Shown here in pieces: positions 1 to 8,118 of a DNA stretch of 28,477 nucleotides; the stretch's first letter is position 1; each line of letters opens with the position of its first letter. The notes beneath the pieces were generated by a model. It was not told the DNA's origin and searched no databases. It saw only the letters and a program-made list of their open reading frames with translations. Where the stretch lies: contig CAZUVM010000045.1 of NCBI GenBank assembly GCA_964623885.1, forward strand, positions 1 through 28,477, in the 5' to 3' direction. The DNA is from CAZUVM01 sp964623885 (GTDB lineage: Bacteria > Verrucomicrobiota > Verrucomicrobiia > Limisphaerales > UBA8199). Position numbers and translations under genes: made by a program.

Positions 1-485
1 TCCGAGCCCCCACGGTCGTAGCCCGCCATACGCGTAGAGTGTAAATCCGAACCATTACACTAGTCAAGATACGAAAATGAAAAACTTATTCACAACTAAT
101 AAATATGCTTTGTGATTAAAGCTTGGTATTTTGGGATCGAAAGTGATCTTATCCGCGCTCCATTTCGGTAACAAGAATGCGTCGCGCCCGGGGCACAAAT
201 CTTCTCGGGCAAAAGAGTTTGAGCTTCGCGTTACAAACAACATTTAGCTGCCGTGCTTAGTTCGTTGTGATCGCCGCACGTGGACATGCGAAGGCAAGCA
301 GAGCGATGCCTTGCCAAGCCGCGGGGGGAACAGCGGCATCGGGAGTGCGGGGCAAAAGCCGAATGCCTTTCGTGTATTGACCTTACTGTGGATTGGGGCG
401 TATCTTAGGCTTGGCAAGAGAGGATTCAGGAAGGCCTTCGACATTAGGGAATCAGCGAACTTCGGCGCAAGTGAGCGTGCACGCT
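1..485. other. Non-coding leader before the first prepilin gene
   Basis: No convincing gene is seen here. Reading frames that cross the region are short, overlap each other on both strands and have no family-like sequence. Bases around 55-135 are clearly more AT-rich than the rest, so a promoter for the downstream prepilin gene could lie there, but I cannot assign -35/-10 boxes with confidence. A frame opening at TTG 393 runs into the prepilin gene, but its extra 31 residues look like untranslated leader. Confidence 0.5.
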
Positions 486-1307
486 ATGAAAAAAGGACGT
501 GGTTATCGAAGATCGACGTCGGCTCCTTTCCTGTCAAAGGCGGCGTTCACGTTGGTCGAACTCCTGGTTGTCATCGCCATTATTGCCATTTTGGCGGCGC
601 TGCTATTACCCGTATTGTCCACCGCGAGGGAGCGGGCAAAACAAATCCAATGCAGCAACAATGTGCGCCAGTTAACGCTGGCTAGTTGGATCTATGCCAC
701 TGATACGGGCTCTCATGCCGCCTATAATCATCCGACGGATGCCGATGGCCTGTGGATGGCGATGGGCTATTACGGAAACCAAAAGCGGATAATGCTCTGT
801 CCGTTGACGCGTGATCCGCCGGTACGTCCCGCGTACTGGGGCGCGGCGGACAGGACCTGGGTTTGGGGTGGTCAGCATGGCAACGACACTAACGTCTATT
901 ACGGCAGCTACGGGCTCAATGGTTGGCTTTACGACAAGGCAACCTGGGGCGGCTCAGGCCATCCCGAACTCATGATGGGCAAACAATCCCTGATTCAGAA
1001 ACCGTCCCAAACGCCCGTTTTCCTGGACGCCATGTGGGTGGACCTCTGGCCGATGGAAACCGATCCGCCTTCCAGCGATCTCTACAATGGCGTCTATCCG
1101 AAGCCAGGGATGACGCGCTGCACCATTGCCCGGCACGCCGCTGGCAATCCCGCCAATGCACCCAGGACCTTCGACACGAGCAAGCGATTGCCCGGCGCGA
1201 TTCTCATTGGCATGGCCGACGGCCATGTTCAAATGGTTAAGCTGGAAAACCTCTGGCAATATTATTGGCACCTAAACTGGGATCCGCCCGCCACACGGCC
1301 ACACTGA
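486..1307 (+). CDS. Type IV prepilin-like (type II secretion pseudopilin-like) protein, DUF1559-style
   Basis: A 273-residue protein beginning at ATG 486. The basic leader (MKKGRGYRRS) is followed by the class III signal AAFTLVELLVVIAIIAILAA, with probable prepilin peptidase cleavage between A20 and F21 and the conserved Glu at mature position 5. After the N-terminal helix comes the 'CSNNVRQL' segment usual in these proteins and a C-terminal DGH motif (MADGHVQMVKL) resembling the H-X9-DG processing-associated region. Such proteins are present in very many copies in Verrucomicrobia and Planctomycetes and are thought to be exported and anchored through a pseudopilus-type system; the specific role of this copy is unknown. 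A TTG at 393 would add 31 residues but would put a long tail before the signal, so ATG 486 is preferred although its ribosome binding site is weak. A hydrolase gene follows after 18 bases. Confidence 0.85.
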   Translation: MKKGRGYRRSTSAPFLSKAAFTLVELLVVIAIIAILAALLLPVLSTARERAKQIQCSNNVRQLTLASWIYATDTGSHAAYNHPTDADGLWMAMGYYGNQKRIMLCPLTRDPPVRPAYWGAADRTWVWGGQHGNDTNVYYGSYGLNGWLYDKATWGGSGHPELMMGKQSLIQKPSQTPVFLDAMWVDLWPMETDPPSSDLYNGVYPKPGMTRCTIARHAAGNPANAPRTFDTSKRLPGAILIGMADGHVQMVKLENLWQYYWHLNWDPPATRPH

Positions 1308-1325
1308 ACCACCAGCGACACTCAT

Positions 1326-2129
1326 ATGTTAAAGCCAGGTGCGCTTGCGCTTGTCTTCCTCTTGGTCGCAAGCTCTCACAATGTTAGCGGCGCCGAACCG
1401 CCGCCCAAAGTGGCCCCTGGCAGTTCCCTCACAATTGCCTTCCCCGAAATGCCTCTGACGTTCTATGACCTGTTGCAGCAGAAGCAGGACAAGGCAAAAA
1501 TGACAATCTTCCTGCCTGTGAATTATGATCCCGTCCGTAAGTTCCCGTTACTGGTTTTTCTGAATGGTTGGGACGGTGGTCCGGGCGGGAACCCCGATGT
1601 GGCCCGATCCCTTTGCGAAGGCAAAGATTTCGTTTGCGTAAGCGTGCCGCTGTTCAAAGCGCCGGGCTTCGCGGCGAAACAGCCCAATGTGCCCGGCCCC
1701 GGTTTCATCATGGTCGCGGAGGATGGGAAATACATGTGGCCCTTTCTCAAAACCATGCTGGAGAAATTGGAAGCGAGGGTGCCGAATATTGACCCAAATC
1801 GCTGCGTTTTGGGCGGGTTCTCAAACGGAGCGCATGCCACTTCGGCGCTTATCGATGGTTCAGACGGCGAGATTACCCAGCGCTTCTCTGCCTTCCTCCT
1901 GGTCGAGGGTGGCGGAAGGCTGCAGCACTACGAGCGGCTTAAGGACAAACCATTGCTGATGGTTTCGAGCAACTCCAAATCCAAACCCCGCGCCCAGGAA
2001 ATCTGCGATACCGCCAAAACCGCTGGCGCCAAAGCCACGCTGTTGGTGGAGGACGTAGGGAAACATGATTTTCCGGTTTCGGCTTATCCCGCCGTGCGCC
2101 AGTGGCTGCGAAGCGTAATCAGCGAGTAA
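1326..2129 (+). CDS. Secreted alpha/beta-hydrolase, esterase-like
   Basis: A 267-residue protein with a cleavable signal peptide (hydrophobic residues about 5-18, then SGA-E near residue 23). The alpha/beta-hydrolase fold is supported by a beta-strand 'KFPLLVFLNGWDGGPGG' at 72-88, an oxyanion-like glycine-rich turn, the nucleophile elbow G164-F-S166-N-G168, and a C-terminal His at 247 (KHDFP). The arrangement resembles feruloyl-esterase/PHB-depolymerase-like and dienelactone-hydrolase-like proteins, which cleave ester bonds outside the cytoplasm. The acidic member of the triad is not assigned; an Asp or Glu around 238-248 is possible. It lies 18 bases downstream of the prepilin-like gene, so the two are probably cotranscribed, perhaps with the prepilin acting in export or anchoring (inference). 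The substrate cannot be told from sequence. Confidence 0.8.
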   Translation: MLKPGALALVFLLVASSHNVSGAEPPPKVAPGSSLTIAFPEMPLTFYDLLQQKQDKAKMTIFLPVNYDPVRKFPLLVFLNGWDGGPGGNPDVARSLCEGKDFVCVSVPLFKAPGFAAKQPNVPGPGFIMVAEDGKYMWPFLKTMLEKLEARVPNIDPNRCVLGGFSNGAHATSALIDGSDGEITQRFSAFLLVEGGGRLQHYERLKDKPLLMVSSNSKSKPRAQEICDTAKTAGAKATLLVEDVGKHDFPVSAYPAVRQWLRSVISE

Positions 2130-2331
2130 TTATTAGATCTCCCGGATCGTTCCAGAACTGGGAATTCCTACGCCTTCGAGTATTTCGAATCCAAAAGACG
2201 CTTCCCAAGGTCGGTCTCGAACTTTCTACGCACCATCGGGGCGCCGCACGAAACGATCATGTCCAGAATTGCCTATTCGGTTCGTCTTATCAAAGAAGCG
2301 ACAAAACAACCCTTTAGCGAAAGTGAAAAGC

Positions 2332-2769
2332 ATGAGTACCTTGGCGAAGACAATGCAACAACACGAAATACAGACTAACCAAACGACCTCCCCATCGAAA
2401 GCCATTGTTTGGACCGGCCGCGTTATCAGCGCGGTTGTGGTTCTATTCATGGCCATGGACGGAGTCATGAAATTGATAAAACCGGCTCCTGTTCTGGAGG
2501 CAACCGCGCGTCTTGGTTTCCCCAAGGACGCCATCACGCTCATCGGAATCATCTTACTGGGCTGCACGATTCTTTACGCGATCCCGCGCACCGCTGTTTT
2601 CGGAGCCATCCTCCTGACCGGTTATCTTGGCGGAGCGGTCGCCATCCAGATGCGCGCCGGTTCTTCCCTGTTCGAGACTTTCTTCCCAGTCATTTTTGGC
2701 GTGTTGGTATGGGGTGGGCTTCTTCTTCAACATACGCGGCTGCGGAGCGTCATTCCCTGGGGATCCTAG
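2332..2769 (+). CDS. DoxX-like family integral membrane protein
   Basis: A 145-residue protein with four predicted membrane helices at roughly 26-44, 68-84, 87-106 and 116-133. The sequence 'FMAMDGVMKLIKPAPVLEA' followed by 'LGFP' matches the DoxX-like small membrane protein family (PF13564 type), whose members have no firmly known biochemical role; some relatives are tied to quinone or sulfur redox proteins. ATG 2332 is chosen because it gives the usual N-terminus just before helix 1 and has a purine-rich stretch (gtgaaaag) upstream; an in-frame start at 2269 would add 21 non-family residues. It sits 270 bases before the nitrate cluster on the same strand, so a functional link is possible but unproven. 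Confidence 0.75.
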   Translation: MSTLAKTMQQHEIQTNQTTSPSKAIVWTGRVISAVVVLFMAMDGVMKLIKPAPVLEATARLGFPKDAITLIGIILLGCTILYAIPRTAVFGAILLTGYLGGAVAIQMRAGSSLFETFFPVIFGVLVWGGLLLQHTRLRSVIPWGS

Positions 2770-3041
2770 CCACTCCGGGGGATGCACAGTTTGGGCAAAT
2801 GGACGCGGCAATATGCGAGCGACTTGAGGCGGGAACGCGACGACGCGATGAACTGAGTGGTAGCGTTAGCCAATGACGCCCGTCACGAACGGTGCTGGCC
2901 GAAGCAATTATGTTCTGAACAAATGCAAGGATTTCGGGCTTTCATTTCGCCCCCAACATTGACGCATTACTCGTCGAGGCAAAACTGCCCGTTGGCAAAT
3001 GCGAAATGATTGGCCATATTGCCAGGGCTTTCTGGGTGCGC

Positions 3042-5288
3042 ATGAGCAATGATCGAATATCTCAATTCAAGCTGCATCTCGCCCTGGGGACGGTCTCGTT
3101 TACCCTTTGTTTTGCGGTCTGGGGCCTGATCAGCGCGTTTGCTCCGCAGTTTCGGAAGTTATTTCAACTGACAGCCACTCAGACTGCCGCACTGGTAGCG
3201 GCGCCGGTCCTTCTGGGATCACTGGCGCGGATACCTGCCGGGATGCTGACGGACCGTTTGGGTGGAAGGCGCGTTTTCTCGGCGCTTATGATTCTCAGTG
3301 CTATCCCTGCGTTTCTCGTTCCGTTGGCGGGGAGTTTTTTGCAATTGCTTTCGATCGCTTTTTTTCTCGGGTTGGCGGGGTCGTCATTCGCGGTCGGGGT
3401 TGGTTATGTTTCCCGCTGGGCACCTGCGGAAAAACAGGGCGGCGCCCTTGGCGTTTACGGACTCGGAAATATCGGACAATCGGCCGTGGTCTTTCTTGGG
3501 CCCGTGGTCGCTGCATCGGTGGGATGGCAATCCGTCTATCGCGGTGTGGCAATCCTGTTGATCGTTTGGGGAATTGCATTTGCATTGGTTGCGCGGAATG
3601 CACCCACCGCAAAGCGTCCTGCGGGCATCTCGGAAATGTTATCGGTTTTGACACGGGAGAAATTGTCATGGGCCCTGGCTGCATTTTACTTTCTGACCTT
3701 CGGCGGATTCGTTGCGTTTGCCATCTACCTGCCATTACTACTGCGTGACGAGTTCGGCATAGGAGTCACTGATGCAGGATTTCGCGCGGCAGGTTTCGTC
3801 GTCCTAGCGACGTTGTTGCGACCCGTTGGCGGCTGGCTGGCCGATCGAATCGGCGGCGCGCGCGTGCTGGCAGGCGTCTTTCCTGGAATTGCGCTGTTCG
3901 CGCTGCTTTTGGCATGGCGGGCGATGGTACCCTTCAGCGTTGGAGCGCTTGGGTGTGCAGCGCTGCTTGGGCTGGGTAATGGCGCGGTATTCAAACTCGT
4001 GCCCCAGTTTTTTCCGAAAGAAACCGGGACGGTGGGAGGCCTTGTGGGTGCTCTCGGCGGGCTCGGAGGGTTTTTCCCACCATTGGTGCTTGGAGTTTTC
4101 CGCCAGCATTTCGGAACTGTGTGGCCGGGGTTTGTGCTTTTGTCGGCAACCTCGGCAGCGCTCTGGTGGGTCAACCGAAGGGTCTTCCTGGCACGCCAGC
4201 AAACTGAAGAGCTGGCATACCCGGTGGCGGCGCGAGCCGCCGAGCAATTTCGCGCCGCTGCATGGGCGACGATGTGGACCGGCATTTTGGTGGCCGCAAT
4301 TGTCGTTGGTTCGCGGAATATGCAAAACTTTGACGCCGCGCTGGTCATTTATACGTTTGCCTGCATCTTTTCGTGGTGGGGAGTGACTTATCACTATTAT
4401 GTCTGGCTGCAAAAGCCCCCAACCGCATTGTTCTGGCGGCGAGGCTGGGAGATGTTTCATAAAGAAGGCATCCTGCGCAGCACGATCCGCACCTTTGCGT
4501 TGAGTGGACGCAATCTTGCCTGGCAAACTTTTATCTATCGACGCTCGCGATTGCGCTGGTGGATGCACCAGTTCATGTTTTGGGGCTGCCTGCTCGCTGC
4601 GGCGATCACATTCCCGCTCGTATTCGGCTGGATTTATTTCGAGTCGGCACGCAACGATCAGATGACATACGTAGCTTACGTTTTCGGCTTTCCCGTGATG
4701 TCGTTCAAGATTCGAACGCTTCTTTCGTGGGTGGTCTTCCACGGACTCGATATCGCCGCGCTGCTCGTTCTTGCTGGAATTGCGCTCTCTTTGTGGCGAC
4801 GCATGCTGGACCGTGGCGCGCAGGCGGTTCAATCGTTCGGGATGGATTTCCTACCCATCATTTTGCTTTTCGCCATTTCCATTACCGGCCTGGCGCTGAC
4901 GGCCTCGACCTTGTGGGGGCGTGGCGCATTTTATGGATTCCTTTCGATTCTTCATGCCATAACCGTGATTGCCGCGCTGCTCTTTCTGCCTTTTGGGAAG
5001 TTCTTTCATATTTTTCAGCGACCGGCGCAAATCGGCGTAAAGTTTTATCATGCGGCCGGCGACAAGGACGAAGGCGCGTTGTGCGCACGGTGCGGCCAGC
5101 GCTTCGCCTCGCGGATGCATATCGAGGATTTGAGATTCGTTCTTTCACAATTGGATTTTGATTACTCCGTGCCCGGTCCGGCCGGACATTGGCAGCAAAT
5201 TTGTCCGGCATGCAAACGCAAGGCGATTGCATCAGCACAATTGCGAATGAAGGAAAACCAAAATGGCCAAACCACCGCTGCCAATTGA
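3042..5288 (+). CDS. NarK-type nitrate/nitrite MFS transporter fused to a NarI/HdrE-like di-haem cytochrome b domain
   Basis: A 748-residue fusion (numbering from ATG 3042). Residues about 8-380 form a nitrate/nitrite porter of the major facilitator family: Arg63 in 'ARIPAGMLTDRLGGRR' and Arg260 in 'LRPVGGWLADRIGG' match the paired anion-binding arginines of NarK, and the two nitrate signatures are visible as 'GVYGLGNIGQS' (137-147) and 'GTVGGLVGALGGLGGFFPP' (329-347). Residues about 410-670 form five or more further helices with four well-placed histidines, H509 (WMHQF), H567 (VFHG), H638 (ILHA) and H656 (FFHIFQRP), the pattern expected for two b haems in NarI-like quinol oxidase subunits. 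A soluble tail has two CxxC pairs (C681/C684, C721/C724). ATG 3006 is an alternative start adding 12 residues; 3042 has the better upstream GGGTG. Its 3' end overlaps the nitrate reductase gene by 26 bases. Confidence 0.85.
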   Translation: MSNDRISQFKLHLALGTVSFTLCFAVWGLISAFAPQFRKLFQLTATQTAALVAAPVLLGSLARIPAGMLTDRLGGRRVFSALMILSAIPAFLVPLAGSFLQLLSIAFFLGLAGSSFAVGVGYVSRWAPAEKQGGALGVYGLGNIGQSAVVFLGPVVAASVGWQSVYRGVAILLIVWGIAFALVARNAPTAKRPAGISEMLSVLTREKLSWALAAFYFLTFGGFVAFAIYLPLLLRDEFGIGVTDAGFRAAGFVVLATLLRPVGGWLADRIGGARVLAGVFPGIALFALLLAWRAMVPFSVGALGCAALLGLGNGAVFKLVPQFFPKETGTVGGLVGALGGLGGFFPPLVLGVFRQHFGTVWPGFVLLSATSAALWWVNRRVFLARQQTEELAYPVAARAAEQFRAAAWATMWTGILVAAIVVGSRNMQNFDAALVIYTFACIFSWWGVTYHYYVWLQKPPTALFWRRGWEMFHKEGILRSTIRTFALSGRNLAWQTFIYRRSRLRWWMHQFMFWGCLLAAAITFPLVFGWIYFESARNDQMTYVAYVFGFPVMSFKIRTLLSWVVFHGLDIAALLVLAGIALSLWRRMLDRGAQAVQSFGMDFLPIILLFAISITGLALTASTLWGRGAFYGFLSILHAITVIAALLFLPFGKFFHIFQRPAQIGVKFYHAAGDKDEGALCARCGQRFASRMHIEDLRFVLSQLDFDYSVPGPAGHWQQICPACKRKAIASAQLRMKENQNGQTTAAN

Positions 5289-7479
5289 AACGCTGATCGA
5301 GCGATACGGTCCACACCTGAACTATGTGCCGCCCGGCGGCTGGCGCGACGAATCGCGATATCCCGCGGACAAGCTGGTGAAGACGCATTGTTGCTTCTGC
5401 GGACAACAGTGCGGGATTCAACTCAAGGTGCGCGACAATCAGGTGATCGGGTTTGAACCTTGGGAAGAATTTCCATTCAACCGCGGAATGTTGTGCCCGA
5501 AAGGTGTGAAGCGTTACCTGCAAAACAATCACCCCGACCGGTTGCTGGATCCGCTGCTGCGCACCGAGAACGGCTTTCGCACAGCAACCTGGGATGAGGC
5601 GCTGGACTACACGGCGCGGCGGCTGCGAGAGATTCAAGAGCACTACGGCAAAGATGCGGTGGCGATATATGGAGGGGCTTCGCTGACTACAGAAAAATCG
5701 TATCTGCTCGGAAAGTTCGCTCGAGTAGCTCTAGGCACGCGGCACATTGATTATAACGGAAGGCTTTGCATGGTTTCGGCGGGCACAGCCTACAAGCTGG
5801 CGTTCGGCGTGGATCGTTCACCCCTTCCCTGGAGTGATATTTCCCGAGCGCAAGTGCTGCTGGTCGCGGGTTCTAACGTTGCCGAGTGTTCTCCCATCAC
5901 TACGGACTACGTGTGGCGTTGTCGTGATAATGGCGGAAAGCTGATCGTAATTGACCCTCGCATGACGCCAATCACCCGCAATGCCGATCTTTATCTGCCG
6001 GTGCGCCCGGGTATGGATGTGATCCTGCTGATGAGCTTGTTGCACGTGATTTTGCGCGATGGTTTGGAGGACAGGAAATTCATCGAGAATTGCACAATCG
6101 GTTTCGAGCCGCTGGCCGAGTCCGTAAAGCAATACGATCCGAAGCGCGCTGCCGATTTGACTGGCGTCCCGCCAGCGGCCATTGAGAAGGCGGCGCGCTG
6201 GTTTGGTGAAGCCGACCGGGCAATTGCTTTGCACGCCCGCGGCATCGAGCATCAGTCCAAGGGCGTGGAAAATGTTTCCGCGGTAATCAATCTGTGTCTC
6301 GCGACCGGAAACATCGGTCGCGAAGGCGCCGGCTGCGCGATGATCACCGGCCAAGGCAATGGCCAGGGGGGACGAGAGCACGGGCAGAAATGCGATCAGC
6401 TACCCGGACAACGGCAGATTGATGATCCGGCAGCTCGGGCTCACGTTGCGAAAGTGTGGGGAATTCCGCCTGAGGAAATTCCCCAGGCGGGCTTAAGCGC
6501 GCAGGAGATCATGAACGCCATCCATGTCGGCGAAATAAAGGCGCTGTTCTCGATGTGCTTCAATCCGCTGGTCTCGCTGCCCAATTCCGATTTCACTCGT
6601 GAAGCGTTGGACAAATTGGAATTTTTCGGCGTCGTCGATTTCTTTCTCTCGGAAACCGCGCACCATGCAGACGTTGTGCTCGCCGGCAGCTTGCAGGAGG
6701 AAGATGAAGGCGTGGTGGCGAATGTGGAGGGTCGTGTCATTCACATTCAAAAGGCGGTAACTCCGCCGGGCAATGCGCGCGTGGACTGGGAAATCTACTG
6801 CGATCTGGCGCGACGGTTGGGGAAAGAGAGATTCTTTCCATACCGCTCGTCGCGGGAAATCTTCGATGAGCTGCGGGAGGCTTCACGCGGGGGCCATGCG
6901 GATTACTACGGGATTACATATGAAAAAATTGACCGCCAATTAGGTGTGTTCTGGCCGTGTCCGTCGCTGGATCATCCTGGGACGCCGCGGCTGTTTGAGG
7001 ATCTGAAGTCGATGCACGCTGATGGCAAATTCCGTTTCGTTCTCACGCCTTATCGTGAGAGCGGCGATCCCGTGAATGATGATTTTCCGGTTTATCTGAC
7101 AACGGGAAGGCTGGTCAGCCAGTATCTTTCCGGCACGCAAACGCGGCGAATCGGCGCGCTGGTGGACCAGTTCCCGCAACCTCGTGTCGAGATTCATCCG
7201 CGCCTGGCGGAGCAGCATGGGATCAACGATGGTGATTGGGTTGCGGTCAAAACGCGACGCGCGGAGATCACCTTGCGTGCCATGGTCGTGCGAACGATTC
7301 GGCCTGACACGGTTTTCATTCCATATCATTGGGGCGGGCCACGGAGCGCCAACAGGTTGACCCATCGCACGTTGGATCCACGAAGCAAAATTCCGGAATT
7401 CAAAGTCTCAGCCTGCCGCATCAGGAAGGCCGAGAATGCACCCGAGTGGGCTGGCAACGACGCCGTCAACAAGGCCTGA
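5263..7479 (+). CDS. Molybdopterin oxidoreductase, NarB/NasA-like nitrate reductase catalytic subunit
   Basis: A 738-residue member of the molybdopterin (bis-MGD) oxidoreductase family, close in length to cyanobacterial NarB. The N-terminal [4Fe-4S] site is C43-x2-C46-x3-C50 with C78 in 'GMLCPKG'. Cys169 in 'NGRLCM' is in the place of the molybdenum-ligating Cys of NarB/NasA/NapA, and 'GNIGREGAG' and the C-terminal cofactor domain ('YLTTGRLVSQYLSGTQTRR', 'FIPYHWGG') follow in the expected order. There is no Tat signal, so the enzyme should be cytoplasmic, reducing nitrate to nitrite with two electrons. There is no C-terminal FAD or [2Fe-2S] domain, so electrons must come from a partner, most likely the four-cluster ferredoxin encoded one base downstream. 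The start ATG 5263 overlaps the transporter gene and is preceded by AAGGA. Formate dehydrogenase-like activity is the main alternative. Confidence 0.85.
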   Translation: MAKPPLPIETLIERYGPHLNYVPPGGWRDESRYPADKLVKTHCCFCGQQCGIQLKVRDNQVIGFEPWEEFPFNRGMLCPKGVKRYLQNNHPDRLLDPLLRTENGFRTATWDEALDYTARRLREIQEHYGKDAVAIYGGASLTTEKSYLLGKFARVALGTRHIDYNGRLCMVSAGTAYKLAFGVDRSPLPWSDISRAQVLLVAGSNVAECSPITTDYVWRCRDNGGKLIVIDPRMTPITRNADLYLPVRPGMDVILLMSLLHVILRDGLEDRKFIENCTIGFEPLAESVKQYDPKRAADLTGVPPAAIEKAARWFGEADRAIALHARGIEHQSKGVENVSAVINLCLATGNIGREGAGCAMITGQGNGQGGREHGQKCDQLPGQRQIDDPAARAHVAKVWGIPPEEIPQAGLSAQEIMNAIHVGEIKALFSMCFNPLVSLPNSDFTREALDKLEFFGVVDFFLSETAHHADVVLAGSLQEEDEGVVANVEGRVIHIQKAVTPPGNARVDWEIYCDLARRLGKERFFPYRSSREIFDELREASRGGHADYYGITYEKIDRQLGVFWPCPSLDHPGTPRLFEDLKSMHADGKFRFVLTPYRESGDPVNDDFPVYLTTGRLVSQYLSGTQTRRIGALVDQFPQPRVEIHPRLAEQHGINDGDWVAVKTRRAEITLRAMVVRTIRPDTVFIPYHWGGPRSANRLTHRTLDPRSKIPEFKVSACRIRKAENAPEWAGNDAVNKA

Positions 7480-7480
7480 A

Positions 7481-8059
7481 ATGTTCGGTTACGAGTTCTA
7501 CGTTGATCCCTCGCGCTGCATTGGCTGCCAGTCGTGCGTCAACGCCTGCGCCGAATGCGAGACACATCGCGGCACACCGATGATTCACGTGGATTTTCTG
7601 GACCGGACGAACTCGATTGCCACGGTGCCCTTCGTGTGTATGCATTGCGAAGACCCGACTTGCGCCAAAGTATGCCCCGCTGATGCCATCAAGAAAACCG
7701 AGGATGGCGTGGTGCAATCGTCGTTGAAGCCGCGCTGCATCGCCTGTTCCAATTGCGTCCTGGCCTGTCCTTTCGGCATCCCAAAGATGATGACCGAACT
7801 GGAGCAGATGATGAAATGTGACATGTGCTATGATCGCACCTCAGAAGGCAAGCGACCAATGTGCGCGACCGTGTGCCCCAGCCAGGCATTGGCCTACGTG
7901 CCTCGTGAACAGATCGAGCGGACTCGACGCGAGAAGCCGACGAACGTATTCCTTTTCGGAAAACAAAAAGTGACAACCAAAGTCTTCATGATGATTCCGC
8001 CGGAACGCGACGCCGTATCGGTGGACGTCCTGGACTATATGTGGGAGGAGAAGCCATGA
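7481..8059 (+). CDS. Four-cluster [4Fe-4S] ferredoxin subunit, NrfC/DmsB/PsrB-like
   Basis: A 192-residue electron-transfer protein with sixteen cysteines in four ferredoxin groups: 13/16/19/23, 53/56/61/65, 86/89/92/96 and 113/116/128/132, for example 'CIGCQSCVNAC' and 'CPFGIPKMM'. This is the layout of the iron-sulfur subunits that pass electrons between a membrane anchor and a molybdopterin catalytic subunit (DmsB, PsrB, NrfC families). No signal peptide is present, in keeping with a cytoplasmic catalytic partner. ATG 7481 follows the upstream stop by one base and has AAGG nearby; longer in-frame versions would reach back into the reductase gene. Its last codons overlap the start of the Rieske gene in an ATGA junction at 8056-8059, so translation of the two is probably coupled. 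The exact partner and direction of electron flow are inferred from context. Confidence 0.88.
   Translation: MFGYEFYVDPSRCIGCQSCVNACAECETHRGTPMIHVDFLDRTNSIATVPFVCMHCEDPTCAKVCPADAIKKTEDGVVQSSLKPRCIACSNCVLACPFGIPKMMTELEQMMKCDMCYDRTSEGKRPMCATVCPSQALAYVPREQIERTRREKPTNVFLFGKQKVTTKVFMMIPPERDAVSVDVLDYMWEEKP
8043..8050 (+). promoter_or_regulatory. Strong ribosome binding site for the ATG at 8056
   Basis: GGGAGGAG lies inside the end of the ferredoxin gene, five bases before ATG 8056. It is much stronger than anything before ATG 8099, and so favours 8056 as the true translation start of the Rieske gene even though that ATG is in a different frame from the Rieske domain. Confidence 0.6.
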
Positions 8060-8118
8060 AACTGTTTCGACCGGCGAGCCGGAAGCCGCTTTGGCAGGAT
8101 GAATTCTCCATCAACCGA
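8056..8118 (+). other. Frameshifted 5' end of the Rieske gene
   Basis: From ATG 8056 the frame reads MKLFRPASRKPLWQDEFSIN and then loses family-like sequence. From about 8117 the next frame (+1) reads DADEQYVSRRQFTKF and carries the Rieske protein. Removing a single base in 'aaccgac' (about 8114-8120) joins both into one protein with the 'W-x-DEF-x-I ... YVSRRQFTKFLVLTS' N-terminus that I associate with this Rieske family. The start overlaps the upstream stop (ATGA) and has a strong ribosome binding site. It could be a real mutation, a programmed shift or a sequencing or assembly error. Confidence 0.55.

Noticed and set aside
3804..4832. A long minus-strand frame (342 residues) opposite the transporter-cytochrome gene
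   Set aside because: It is antisense to a well-supported gene, is rich in Arg/Gln/Pro without any family-like motif and has no ribosome binding site.
5263..7479. Formate dehydrogenase alpha subunit as an alternative name
   Set aside because: The 'NGRLCM' Mo-ligand region and the neighbouring nitrate transporter domain favour a nitrate reductase; biochemical proof is lacking.
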